The position numbers and the translations under genes are program-made. Under the pieces are notes generated by a model. It was not told where the DNA came from. It saw only the letters and a list, made by a program, of their open reading frames with translations, and searched no databases. From assembly GCA_030704615.1 (NCBI GenBank), contig CM060732.1:74877053-74941052 (forward strand): 64,000 nt of DNA. The letters run 5' to 3'. Source of the DNA: Takakia lepidozioides (Eukaryota > Streptophyta > Takakiopsida > Takakiales > Takakiaceae). Shown one piece after another: positions 10,725 through 21,329 of this stretch. The number at the start of each line of letters is the position of its first letter. Positions within the stretch are counted from its first letter, which is position 1.

Positions 10725-12192
10725 TCAGTATTGCACTGTTTAACAGAGTTCTTGATTCTAATAGCACTAGAACATACTAGCTACAACAATTCAGCCCATG
10801 TGTGGGCTTACTTGTTTTTGGCTGGGCCTTTTGAGGCATGGATTTTTTGACCTTGTGGCTTTTGAGGTGTCCATTGGGATATTGGTCTCATTTGGATTTT
10901 TGTAATGTGATTTATAGGGCTTGTATTGCCCTGTAGTTGACTATTTTCATTCTCCTTGTGGTTGATAGTATGCAGGAGGGATCCATTCTGTTTTCATGTT
11001 GGAATTTCACCATGTAATGAAGATTTTAAATCATTTAATTCACTTTCATTTTAAATAATAATATTAAAAATAATACCATTAAAAAAAAATCCAAGGCTGC
11101 AATCTCCTTGTTCTTTTAAATATTAAATGAAAACTAAAAATTAAAATATGAACATTAAAAATATAAACTATTTCGGAAAACAATCTTGATGACACGTGGC
11201 ATCACTCTTGCTCAAACCAGAACACGTGGCAGTATATGACACGACATTCTTTATCCATATTTTCACCACGTGTAAAGATCCGTAGTCATATATGCTAGTC
11301 ATATATTTTGTCTATGTGCCACATGTCACATCTCAAGTGCAACATTACAGGAGATAAGATTGAGTACAACAACAAGAGCATTTGAAATCTTACTAGGTTC
11401 AACAGCATGTTGACTGGCAGAATGCTCCAACAGCTCCAGCAGTGTTTGCATGACATTCCAGTTAGTGTATACTTTATGGGCACTATGGGTGCTGGTCATT
11501 TCATTTGCAAAACTGTCAGGCATGGCTTGCACACCCACTTACAGTGGCTCGACTTTGCTAGCAACAAATCTGGGCTAGATAGGGTTTTCTGGTCAGTGGA
11601 TAAACCACAATACTGTATTATCCCCATACCAGCATTGACATATGACACATGAAGCCTGATCCTTGGCTACGTATGCAGGTTCTGCTTTTATCCCCAGGAG
11701 CTTGTACTGGAACTGCAGTGGCCATCACGCATCATCAACATGCAGATACTCTGCCACGAGTTCAAGGTAGTTTTTTCTGCTTTCACCCGTCTGTCTTTTT
11801 TTTGCTCTGCCATCTTGCTGCACAATTTGTCGATGTAGTCTGATCCTTTTGGTAAGGAGTTGGCCCCTACTACCTCTACAATGCCTTCATATCTCAGGTT
11901 ATGCTTGAATACAGTGGTCACCTGTAACAGAGAATGTAGGATGCTAGGACACACCATTGAACACCTTCCCAGGTTTTCAAAGAGCAGCCTAGGAGGCAGT
12001 AAGATTTCTGGTTTTCACTATTGTGAATTAGCGGAAGCGAACGTTCATAGGATGAATTGCCAATGGATGTCTCCTTGGAACCCTATCTGCCAGCAGAGGA
12101 TGTGGCAAGTTTCAGTTGCTGAACCCTTTGAAGGAAGTCACGGCAATTTCTTTCAGCTCCTGTCCATTCTAATCCAAATGCTCTTGTTGCAG
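10725..12192. other. Gene-free stretch with CACGTG-type motifs
   Basis: No convincing exon is visible. About 11030-11170 is very AT-rich with a poly-A run. At 11190-11320 there is a cluster of ACACGTGGCA, CACGTGT and CACATGTC words mixed with TAGTCATAT words. This resembles the subterminal binding-site clusters of CACTA elements and may mark the right end of the 2-11 kb element. Similar words recur at 13.1-13.4 kb. The remainder is presumed intron of the CEP104 gene. Confidence 0.4.
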
Positions 12193-12675
12193 ATTCCATC
12201 AAAGGTGGAGGTCTTCGTGAGTTTGATGATACCTTATGTGCATAGTGAGCAGGCTGTTGGAAAGATGAAGCGCCTTGGGTAGACCTTCCTTTGCTTCTCC
12301 TTGTTGTACACGTCTTTTCAACTATTGACTGCACATGAATAATGCTTTTTCTGTCTAATCCATTTGAATGCTCTCTGCTTTATTGTCAGTGAATGTGTGT
12401 ATGTCTGTGGATAGTTTGTTTCTTATTCCATTGTCTCCCTCCCTATCTTCCCTTGGACAACCCAAGCATCATCCTCTTTATTCTACTTTGTTCAGACATG
12501 TTTCAAACTCTTAAATTTTTTCTCATTGTACTTCAGATACTTGTCACTGGATCCCAATGATCGCAGTGGGCATCAGGCAAGGGAGCTCAAGAGTATTTAT
12601 GTAGACTCCCCAGCAGCAGTTGTTTGCCTGGTGCTCCATAATTGCTACACCAATGAACTCAATGTCTACAATCAG
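12193..12675 (+). CDS. CEP104: CEP104-like, two internal exons of the N-terminal domain
   Basis: CEP104 is a ciliary-tip/basal-body microtubule protein. Exon A (12193-12278) follows a TTGTTGCAG acceptor and reads IPSKVEVFV ... KMKRLG, ending at a GT donor. Exon B (12537-12675) follows CTTCAG and reads YLSLDPNDRSGHQARELKSI, then LNVYNQ, ending at GTGTCC. The A/B junction restores a glycine codon in phase. Animal CEP104 has SSKIEFYI, RRLGYVSL, ARELKSVYVDA and NKYNIYNQ in the same order. The neighbouring exons are not in this window as far as I can see. The TOG and C-terminal parts would lie beyond the transposons to the right, or the gene is truncated. Both exons are free of stops and frameshifts. 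Confidence 0.8.
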
Positions 12676-12896
12676 GTGTCCATGTTGACCCGTGGCTTTG
12701 TTGTTGTGTAGATTTGTGGCTGAAGCATCAGATATCACTTTGAGGCTTTCTTGTGTCTGCACTTTGATGTGTACAATGATGAGTGTATTGTCTGTTGAGC
12801 CTTCAATTTATTCGTGCTGTTCTCTGTTGTGTTTGCAAAACCACGAGTGAATTCCAACGGATCTGGAACAACCAAACCTTTGATTCCATCTACAGT

Positions 12897-12983
12897 CACT
12901 ACAACAGATGAGCGTTTTTATGACTTCACATATGACTATTTTTTCAGTCTTATATGCGTTCATGACTACATCACTCTGTAGTG
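12897..12983. repeat. CACTACA...TGTAGTG inverted motif
   Basis: An 87-bp segment begins CACTACAAC and ends CTGTAGTG, the terminal word of CACTA elements in both orientations. The interior has TATGAC/GTCATA words. No flanking 3-bp target duplication is seen (AGT left, AAA right). It could be two nested element ends facing each other, or chance. Confidence 0.35.
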
Positions 12984-13096
12984 AAAAAAACCCTGTCATA
13001 GCGACTAGTCTTTAGGACTGCGCTTTGCAAGTCATATCCATGACTGCTTGCGTGGCACCTGGAGTCCTGCTGCAGAGAGGGTTGCAGTCACAACTA

Positions 13097-13380
13097 TATG
13101 ACTACATTGTCTGTTGAGCGTTGCCTACATGGAGAGGCTTCAGCGGGACACGTGCGCCACTGCGCAAGCGACACGTCATGTATTCGTCAGGGGATCATAT
13201 GACTATATGTCTGCAAAGTGATGCCTACATGGAGAGGCGACGGATGGACACGTGCGCCACTACGAATTTGACATGTCACAACTTCTTGCCATGATCATAT
13301 GACTACATGTCTGCACAGTGATGCCTACATGGAGAGGCGCTAGCGAGACACGTGTGCTATGGCAGATTTCACACGTGGTG
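13097..13380. repeat. Three tandem ~99-bp repeats, subterminal type
   Basis: Three units start near 13097, 13197 and 13297. Each contains ATATGACTA, a TGCCTACATGGAGAGGC core and a GACACGTG word. The third ends just upstream of the protease ATG at 13387. Units differ at scattered positions. Position and motif content suggest transposon subterminal repeats, promoter repeats of the protease gene, or both. Confidence 0.65.
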
Positions 13381-13386
13381 AGTCAA

Positions 13387-16300
13387 ATGGAGAATCTCAC
13401 CAAACCGCACGTTGGACCGCCACCACTCCTTTTGAGAATTCTGGCCCACAACGATGTAAGAAATCATGGCAGGTCAGTTTCCCAAACGCATCCCAGGTTG
13501 GGGTTCACGACTGAACTTCTGGAAAGTGCTCTTACGGCCTCAAAGGTGAAGGACCTGGTCGATGAGTATTACGGCTTTAGTCTGATGTACTTTGCACAAC
13601 CTGGTGACGGAATTGCGACCTTGGATTCTGAGCTCGAAGATTTAAGATCGAGTTTGAGTACAGAAGAGTGGGGTGACCGGTCAATTAAGATCAACGGAGC
13701 TATACAGTTTTGCAAGGCAAGCCGTCGTCGCGCCGCCCATCACTTTGCGATCCAACAGAGAGAATCGTTTATCCAGCTTTGGTGTTGTGGCCTCTTCAGC
13801 GAATCACCAACAGAAATGGACTTCAATGCGCGTTTGGGCATCCAATATATGAGAGACCTTGGGTCTGTAGTGCCTTGGTATCTCTGTAAGTGTTACTCTA
13901 TCCACTGTCACCCCTCTCGTCGTGTAACCCCTTTGTGTGTAATCTTGTAATCATTGTAACCCTCGCTATCTATGACTTTGAATCTGGAGATGCTGGGTTG
14001 AACCCTCGATGCAGCAATGTAAGTATTTGTCAGGATCATGTGGTCAACCTCTCTCAGAATGACCCAGCCTTCGTGGGTCCCATTGATGCGCAGGGTGACA
14101 CTGCAAGGGGAGGATGCCCTGAAACCGAGGGTTACACTGCACCTGAGGGTGACACTGTGCAGAGAGGAGCAACAGGGAAGGAGGGTTACACTGCACCTCA
14201 GGGTGACACTGCGGATACCGGTGTGGCTGACAATGCCGTGAGGGACATTGTCGTGGGTGACACACCATTGCCCGTGAACACTGCAACTTCCGTTGAGAGT
14301 GACATTGACATGGGTTACACTGATAGGGGTGACACCCCACAGCCAACCCACATGGCAGATGTCAGTGAATGTAACACTGTCATGGATGACATTCCACTAC
14401 CACTAGTCGTGGAAGGTGACACTCCTTTGCCACGGCCACTAGTCGCGACGGATGACGGTCTTCCGCTAGTCAACATGGTCTTGGAGGGTGCGGAGAAGGG
14501 CGACACAATCAAGGATGGCATTGAGGAGGTTGATGCAAAGAAGAGTGACATCGACATGGGTGACACGGGGAAGGGTGTCACCGAGGAGGTTGTCAGTTGG
14601 AAGGGTGACACAAAGCAGGGTCACACTGAGAAGCGTTTCACTGTGGAGAGTCACAAAGAGAAGGATGTTGCGGAGCATCTAGACACTGAGAAGAGTGACA
14701 CACATAAGATTGTTACTCAGCAGAGTGATACTGGGAAGGAACCCGATGAGAAGGGTGACACTGATAATGCGGCCAAAGAGAAGGGTGACACTGAGACCAG
14801 TGACACTGAGAAGGTAGCCGGAGAGAAGGGTGACAATGAGATGCGTGACTCTGAGGAGGTAGCCGAAGAGAAGGGTGACACTAAGAAGAGTGACACTGAG
14901 GAGGTAGCCGAAGAGAAGGGTGACACTGAGAATCGTGACACTGAGGACGTAGCCGAAGAGAAGGGTGACACTAAGAAGCGTGACACTGACAGGGGTAGCA
15001 CCGAGGAGGTGAGCTGTGACACTTCTGCCCTTGGTCAATCACCTCCCCAGCACGTCTCAGACGAGGGAGTGCAGTCTTCAGCACTTGTAGCAAACTCAGA
15101 ACAAGGCACCTCTGGCTCAGAAATTCCCCCTACCGGTGGCATTGTCAGGGTTGCAGAGAATCCCAGGAGGTCAAAACGGCCGCTTGCTCAAAGAAAGCGG
15201 TTGGCTGAACCCCCTAGCGCTGACAAAGAAGTATCTGTTCTTGTCGCACCCAAAAAACAGCGAACCAAACCGAAAGGCAATAGTGCAGGGGTCTCGGAGG
15301 TTGACGTTGTCCAGCAGCAAGAGGTCCTTGCCAAGCACTTGCGGGAGCGTTCGAGGTACCTCATTGTACTTTGATCCTCTCTGATTTTGAATATTGATTA
15401 TAACTCTTGTATGATGCATCGTAATGTTCGTAATGTGCGGTTTGTTGTGCAGACTAAAACAAGGGTACTTGACAAAGTTCAGAATGGTGTCGGACCCTCC
15501 TGGGGCGCCCGAAGTGAAGTTTTATTATGGCGATGCCTTCCTGGCTTCTAGTCCGTTACAGTTTTACTTGGAAGAGACAGATTTTGAGCCGATGTATAAA
15601 ATAAGAGCAACTATCACAGATGCATTGCTCTCGGGTTACAACAAACTTCTGGAGGCCAAATTGTTTAAGGCTATCGCACCTGAGTTTGTCATCTGTGCTC
15701 TTTTCCAATGGCATGTCATGCGTACCAATGGTAACGATCTGCAGACGCTATTCAGGTTGGTGCAAGAATGGTACACTCAGGATGCCCGAGGGATGGTGTT
15801 CACAAAGAATCGAGATCTTGTGGACGTGGTTGTCATCCCTATTGTCTTCGAGTAAGTAATTTCAGCGTTGACTGAGCATGTTGGGTTACACTCCTGTATT
15901 CTAGACTGAGTTGCACTAGTGACTGCTGACTAGTTGTGTAACACCGTTTAGAGTTACAGTACAAAGGGTTACACTACTAGGTTACACCACAGCCGGGTTA
16001 CACCACAATGGGTTTCATTGGAGATGTTTTTTTCTATTCTGACGTAACGGCTTTATTTGTGTTGCAGTGATCACTGGAGTGTTGCTGTTTTAGAGCGCCG
16101 AGGTCGGATAGTACATTTGGACTCCCATAAAACCATTGCCCAACCCAAACTCATTGAAGGAATTTTGCGAAATTTTGCCATAGCATTCTTTGATTTCATG
16201 CGTGGATCTGATGACTTCAGTTACGTCATGGAGAGGATGGAATGGTTTGAGGCCAGTGTCCCCCAGCAACGGAGCTATTGGGAGTGCGGCTATTATGCAC

Positions 16301-16488
16301 TTTGTTTTGTGCAATTTTACTTGGAGTGGAAGTTTAATGTGAAAACCACAGAAGATCGAACCCGTCATAGGCGGGCGTTTACTGCAAGTTGGTTCAACGA
16401 GTCAACCATGATATCTTCCCGTACTCATATGATTAGTTGGCTGTGTGACGAGATGGACAAAGACTTGGTCAGATGGCCAAAGAAATAA
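13387..16488 (+). CDS. Ulp1-like (C48) cysteine protease gene of transposon type
   Basis: Predicted SUMO-protease-fold protein of about 894 residues in four exons: 13387-13885, about 13990-15355, 15453-15851 and 16068-16488. All phases close, and the donors GTAAGT (13886), GTACCT (15356) and GTAAGT (15852) are clear. The acceptor at 13990 is weak. The catalytic domain is in the last two exons: His in DDHWSVAVL, Asp in VHLDSH, Gln in VPQQ, Cys in ECGYYAL, so the triad is complete. Exon 2 is mostly a repetitive acidic/lysine-rich region with GDT and GYT motifs. The ATG chosen is the first after the 99-bp repeats; an earlier in-frame ATG at 13318 lies inside them. Ulp1-like genes are carried by Kaonashi-type MULEs and by some CACTA elements. 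The frame is intact, so it may be expressed. Confidence 0.8.
14084..15000 (+). repeat. Coding minisatellite of GGTGACACT / GGTTACACT units
   Basis: Within the protease reading frame the words GGGTGACACTG and GGGTTACACTG recur dozens of times, giving GDT, SDT and GYT tripeptides. At about 14810-14990 they form four tandem 45-bp units (15 residues, of the type EEVAEEKGDTKKSDT). At about 14130-14215 a roughly 50-bp unit occurs twice. Spacing is a multiple of three, so the frame stays open. Confidence 0.9.
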
Positions 16489-17770
16489 ATAGCGTCTCTT
16501 GATGCATTTTTGCTTCTATGTGGTTTGTTCGTAACACTTCACAGTTTGGGTTTCATGCAATGGGCTTACATGGGGTTACACCTTATAAGGTTACATGAAG
16601 TGGAATCATAGACAAGTACTTGGGTACACCTTTGGGCCTTGGGGCAATGGGCTTACACTCTGTGGGTTCACACATAAGTGATGGGTTACACCATGCCGGG
16701 TCTCACAACGTGGAGTTACACTTATGGGTTACATACAATGGGCCTAGGGTTACATGGTTGGGCCTTCCTGGCTATGTCAGGGTCACGTTGCTGAAACAGT
16801 ATACTTTCGTGGCATGTAACCCCACCTCGACTATGCGCATTTGTTTTATTTTTTTATTTTTTTCGCACTGAAGTGTTTGTGCACTGAAGTTCTCAGATTT
16901 ATACTACATGGGGTTACATACATGAGGGCTATGTACAATGGGTTACATACGATGGGGTCACAATAGTGTGGGGGTAACATCTGGTCGGGCTACATACTTC
17001 TTGGAGTTACAACACTCTGGGTTACACTCACTCAAGAGGGTTACACAGTTCTAAGTTACACTGTGCACAATGAAAGTGGGCAGGGTTGCCTATACAAGGG
17101 CTACGTGTCGTGGGGATACATAAGATGGGGTGATGTAGCATCGGGGTTTATAGCGTGCACCCCAAATTGTACAATGGGTTACATGCGATGGGGTGACATC
17201 AATGGGGGTTACATGTGGTCGGGATACATACTTCTTGGGGTTATACAACAACAAGTTACACTCCGGAGGGCTACACTGGTCCATAACATAGGTTGAACGG
17301 AATGATTATCTATCTCATGGATTACACGTCCATGGGTTACACACAAATTGGGTTACACATAGAGGGGTTACACATACAGGGGCTAGTGTTGGTGACTAAA
17401 GGTGCTCGACTTCAGCATCTTCCCACTCTGTATTGAAGGGTCATGTAACCCCGGCAAACTAACCCAGACCCTGTAGTCACATTGTAGTCATCGACTTATA
17501 ATTCTCAGAGTTACACCACTGACAGCAATAGTCTATGGGGTTACATACTGGGTTACACTGTTGATAGTTACATTGCAGTTACACTTGGAGTTACACCACA
17601 ATGAGTTACACTGAAGAGGTTCACACTCATCTGTGTTACACTGTGTGGAGTACCACAGATGCGAGTTACACTAAGTAGAGATATGTTACGTTATGAAACC
17701 CCAGACAGTGTAACCCTGCGGTGTGTCACCCCGGCCCATGGGTGTCCCATTGAGTGGGTTACATAGGTTG
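15880..17770 (+). repeat. Dispersed GGGTTACA array A (intergenic)
   Basis: The words GGGTTACAC and GGGTTACAT and variants (GGGCTACAT, GAGTTACAC) recur every 10-30 bp on the plus strand, from the last protease intron through its 3' flank to about 17690. Near 17700 the orientation flips (GTGTAACCC). Copies are irregular, with no fixed period. No gene is seen between 16489 and 17878. Confidence 0.85.
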
Positions 17771-17878
17771 AATGTGGATAGAATGGCAAAGTGAATAACA
17801 ACCCATGAACAGACATGTACTTCATATTAAACTTGGTGATCACAAAATAAGTGTCATTGCCAATGGACTCAATGGTCA

Positions 17879-20800
17879 CTAACTACGGAACCGGTCTACA
17901 AAATCTACTTTCCTGGCAAGGGACATGTTGTTTCCATCATCATTTTTTATGAATGGAACTGCTTGAAGAGGGTGCAACAGACCTTTGTCGATTCTAACTT
18001 GTAAAGTGTACAGCCTCCCACGAACACAACGAAGCTCGGCAAGCAGATGTTTGCGCATTGTTTCACTCTCATTGCCAAGAAGCGACAGGGACTTCATCTC
18101 AGATTCAATTGATGAAACATCTGATGGCTCCTGCCGACCACGCTGGGATGATGCTGAGCACTCCGTAGGCTCTGCTAGATTCACAACTTCCTCCTCTGCA
18201 TCAATATCTGGAAGTTCAACATGTGAAGACCTCCATGAATGGTCCCGAGCTTTGTGCCACAGAGCTTCACAATAAGCCCTTCCTTCAGATTTGGCTTCAT
18301 CAATTGAAGAACGCGGATTTGATGTTTGCACAAGTTACCCTTCAAAGCCCATGGACAATCGCAACAAGCCCAGGTGGTCGCAGGTGCATAGATTGTGTAG
18401 CTTCGACCGGCCGTTTGAACACTATCCACAATCGCCGGATGACCATGAACAGTGGGCAAATGAACATTGACATCAGGGATCTCCCTTGCAGTCCAAACAA
18501 CATTACTGATAAATTCCTCCTGTCGTACATTCCTTTTGAAGCCTTTCGATTTCAAGTTATCTCTATACCAATAGTGGGTTAGAACAGGACCCACGAGTTC
18601 GCTGATCAGCCAATCGATTCTCCTGCCATCAAGCCTTTGCTTTCCTGAGCGTAAACGAGCCTTCAAATTTCCGTGCCAAGATTCAATTGCAGCATTAGTA
18701 TCCTGACTTGCGTGGGGAATATAACGAACCCCCGTGATCCACATGCTCAGTTTTGGGACCCATTCCATTCTGATGTAATGTAGGAAGTCACGCGCAAGCG
18801 GATAGGAATAATTCAAATCTTCCAGTCGCTCCAACGCCCACTCTTCTGGGGTGACTCCCACACAGGCGTTAATGCCGTACATTACGTCGCCAAGCTATTT
18901 CAAAACAGCATTGCGAGTGTATGGATCGGGCATCTTACGCCACGAATGTTTCAGCCAAGCGCGGCGAACATGCCAAAGGCATAGAAATATTGCTACGTCC
19001 CCAAACGATTCCCTGCATGCACACACATCAAATGCCACCCAATCCATCAGTGTAACTCTTGTCAGTATAACTCTTATCAGAGGAACTCTTCGCAGTGTAA
19101 CTCGTAGAAGTGTAACTCTTCAAAGTGTCACTCTTAGTAGTGTGACTCATGTAACCCCTCGTGCATCTGGTCATGTAACTATCAGTGAAACTCACAGCAG
19201 TGTAACCCAACACATATAACCCCTCGCAGCGCTGTAACGCAATCCATGTTACACCGTGTAACTCTCAGAGCGACCCAACCCATACAACCCTCTGCGATGC
19301 TCCCAGTGTAACTCACAGGCTATAGCAGTGCAACCTAATCCATGCAGGACTGCAGATGACACGCCGTGTAACTCGCAGTGTAACCCTCTGTCTACCTCAT
19401 AGCAGTGTAACCCTCGGTCTAACTCACATCAGTGTAACCCTCCGTCCAACTCAAGGCAGTATAACCATCTGTCTAACTGGTAACCCTCAGTGTAACAGAC
19501 AGCACTGCAACCCAATCCATGTAACCCCTCAAGCAACTGACAGTGTAACTCCAAGTGTTACAGGCAGCAATGCACCCCCTCGTGTAACTGGCAGTTTAAC
19601 TCTTACTGTGATTCTCAGTGTAACTAGCAGTAGTGTAGCCCGATCCATAAAACCCCTCGTGCATGCAACTTGTAGTGTGAATTACTGTGTGACTCAGAAC
19701 ATTGTAACTTCTAGCCATGTACCTGATAACATTGATTTCTGCGTCTGCATCGTCGACAACAAAAGCATTTGGCCTCCAATCTGGTTTGCTCTGAAGAAGT
19801 CGGTCGCGAAGACGTTTTATCCAGGGGCTCAGGTCAGTCGTTTTGTTTCTCGCTGATATAATATAAGCAACAGATATGCCGTTGAGCCATTTGTCGAACA
19901 CCATCATGGTATACATTGGGAACTGCAATGTCGCAATGGTACAAAATGAATAAGGTGAGTGTTATAATATTGGCAACAGTTGCATGGCACTCACATTTCA
20001 GAATGCAATGAAAGGTAAAGCGTGACACGAATACCTTATTTTCGTTGGTCCCAAATATTGCATCGCATGATACCACACGGTTGTGTCCCAGGTCGATCAT
20101 TTTCTGTTTTTGCCACTCCGTTTGTATTCCAATTACGAACTTCAAATCACCCGCCACTGGCGCTGTCTCTTCATGGTAGAAGAAGACGCTTTCAGGATTG
20201 CTATCGACCCACATACGTACACTTTGTGCATTATCTGGATGTTTTTTGTAACTCTCAATCGCAAGCTTATCGGCAATGTTTCTCACGTCGTACTCGAACA
20301 AGAAACAATCGCGACTCCACTCCATGCCTGGCTGAGACGCACAAGCTTCCTGGAGCTGTTGAGTGTGTTGTGTCATAATCATAGCTGGAGATAGGCCACT
20401 GCGAAGACTATCGACGATCCATTGTTTCATATCTTGGCTGAGACAAGGGGCATGCACGAATCGCGAGAAATGGGAAGAGGGGTCAGCTGAACCATGACAT
20501 GGCTTTCCTTTTGCATCCACATGCTGTTTCTGGAAGTATGTGATGATTGCCAACTATGAATCTAGAAAACACTGGCCAACTTTGAAGTTACACGTACACC
20601 CACGTTTGTATGATTCTCCGAAATCCGCTGCCTTACGTCTGATTCGCTTGACTGGTTTTTGATTATCGGAGGCTGCTATCGGTTTTTCTTTCTTCTTCAC
20701 AATCGGCGGGTCTGTGCGCCTATCTATCGAGCCGTAGCAGCAGTGGTACCTGCAAAAAAAGCATATAAAGCGAGGAGGGTTACCGCCATATACGACTTTG

Positions 20801-21311
20801 CTAGGCCAGCAGAAAGAAGTGGGGCTGGGAATGTTATACAACCCTCATAAGTGACTTACTTATGCCACTGACGATAACTGTTTGCACGCGGTGTTGTCAA
20901 ATCTGGCAACTCACGGTACCTTCGATCTTGAACATAAAATTGGGTCTTCCCATCCACTCTACTCTTTTCTCCCTCCAGAAAATCAGGAATGCGAGACCAT
21001 GGAACGACAGCTACTTCGATGGATATCCGTTTCCCTTTTCCCTGGGAAACCTGGCGTATCCAACGGAGGTTTGTGTGATTGAAAAGCCCGTCTATGGGCA
21101 GCTGTAGGATGCATTTCAAATGAGATACCAAATGCTGCAAATGACAGAGTTCTCCCGCCTCATCTTTCAAACCATTTGATTCCAATGCTGCTTTGCGTTC
21201 CTCGTCTAGCACCTTCGCGGCAGTACATGCCATTAGCAGCAACAGTACCACTAGTACAGTACAAATCGCATAACACACGCGGGCAACGCAGCGGAGCCCT
21301 CGGGACTGCAC
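17879..21311 (-). pseudogene. MULE transposase with SWIM zinc finger, inactivated
   Basis: Mutator-like transposase. Minus-strand exons: about 21311-20860 (start uncertain), 20749-20035, 19922-19723 and 19012-17879. All junctions close in phase: HK/YHCCYG, TNENK/FPMYTMMVF, and EINVI/R/ESFGD. Family landmarks include VVSCDAIFGTN, FDKWLNG, WRPNAFVVDDADAEIN, LCLWHVRRAWLKH and a SWIM finger (ACCDCPWALKGNLCKH). TAG stops sit in frame at 18895-18897 (before LGDVMYG) and 20554-20556 (before LAIITYFQ). The C-terminal part continues in another frame from about 18200-18330. The gene therefore cannot make full-length transposase, although all splice sites remain good. The third intron (19013-19722) is repeat array B. 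Confidence 0.85.
19019..19712 (-). repeat. GAGTTACACT array B filling a MULE intron
   Basis: On the plus strand the words AGTGTAACTC and GTGTAACCC repeat every 10-25 bp. On the coding (minus) strand they are GAGTTACACT, the same family as arrays A and C. The array fills nearly all of the 710-bp intron between transposase exons 3 and 4. Confidence 0.9.
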
Positions 21312-21329
21312 GTCGTCTACGCACCTGGT

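Noticed and set aside
11407-12170. Further CEP104 exons upstream of 12193
   Set aside because: Several short frames were tried (for example one ending FFQLLS near 12170), but none aligned convincingly with the CEP104 N-terminus.
12897-12983. A complete 87-bp CACTA-type miniature element
   Set aside because: Ends match CACTACA/TGTAGTG, but there is no 3-bp target duplication and no longer terminal identity. Kept only as a motif.
14679-15038. Antisense open frame with hydrophobic VTLL repeats
   Set aside because: Shadow of the coding minisatellite; composition is forced by the repeat.
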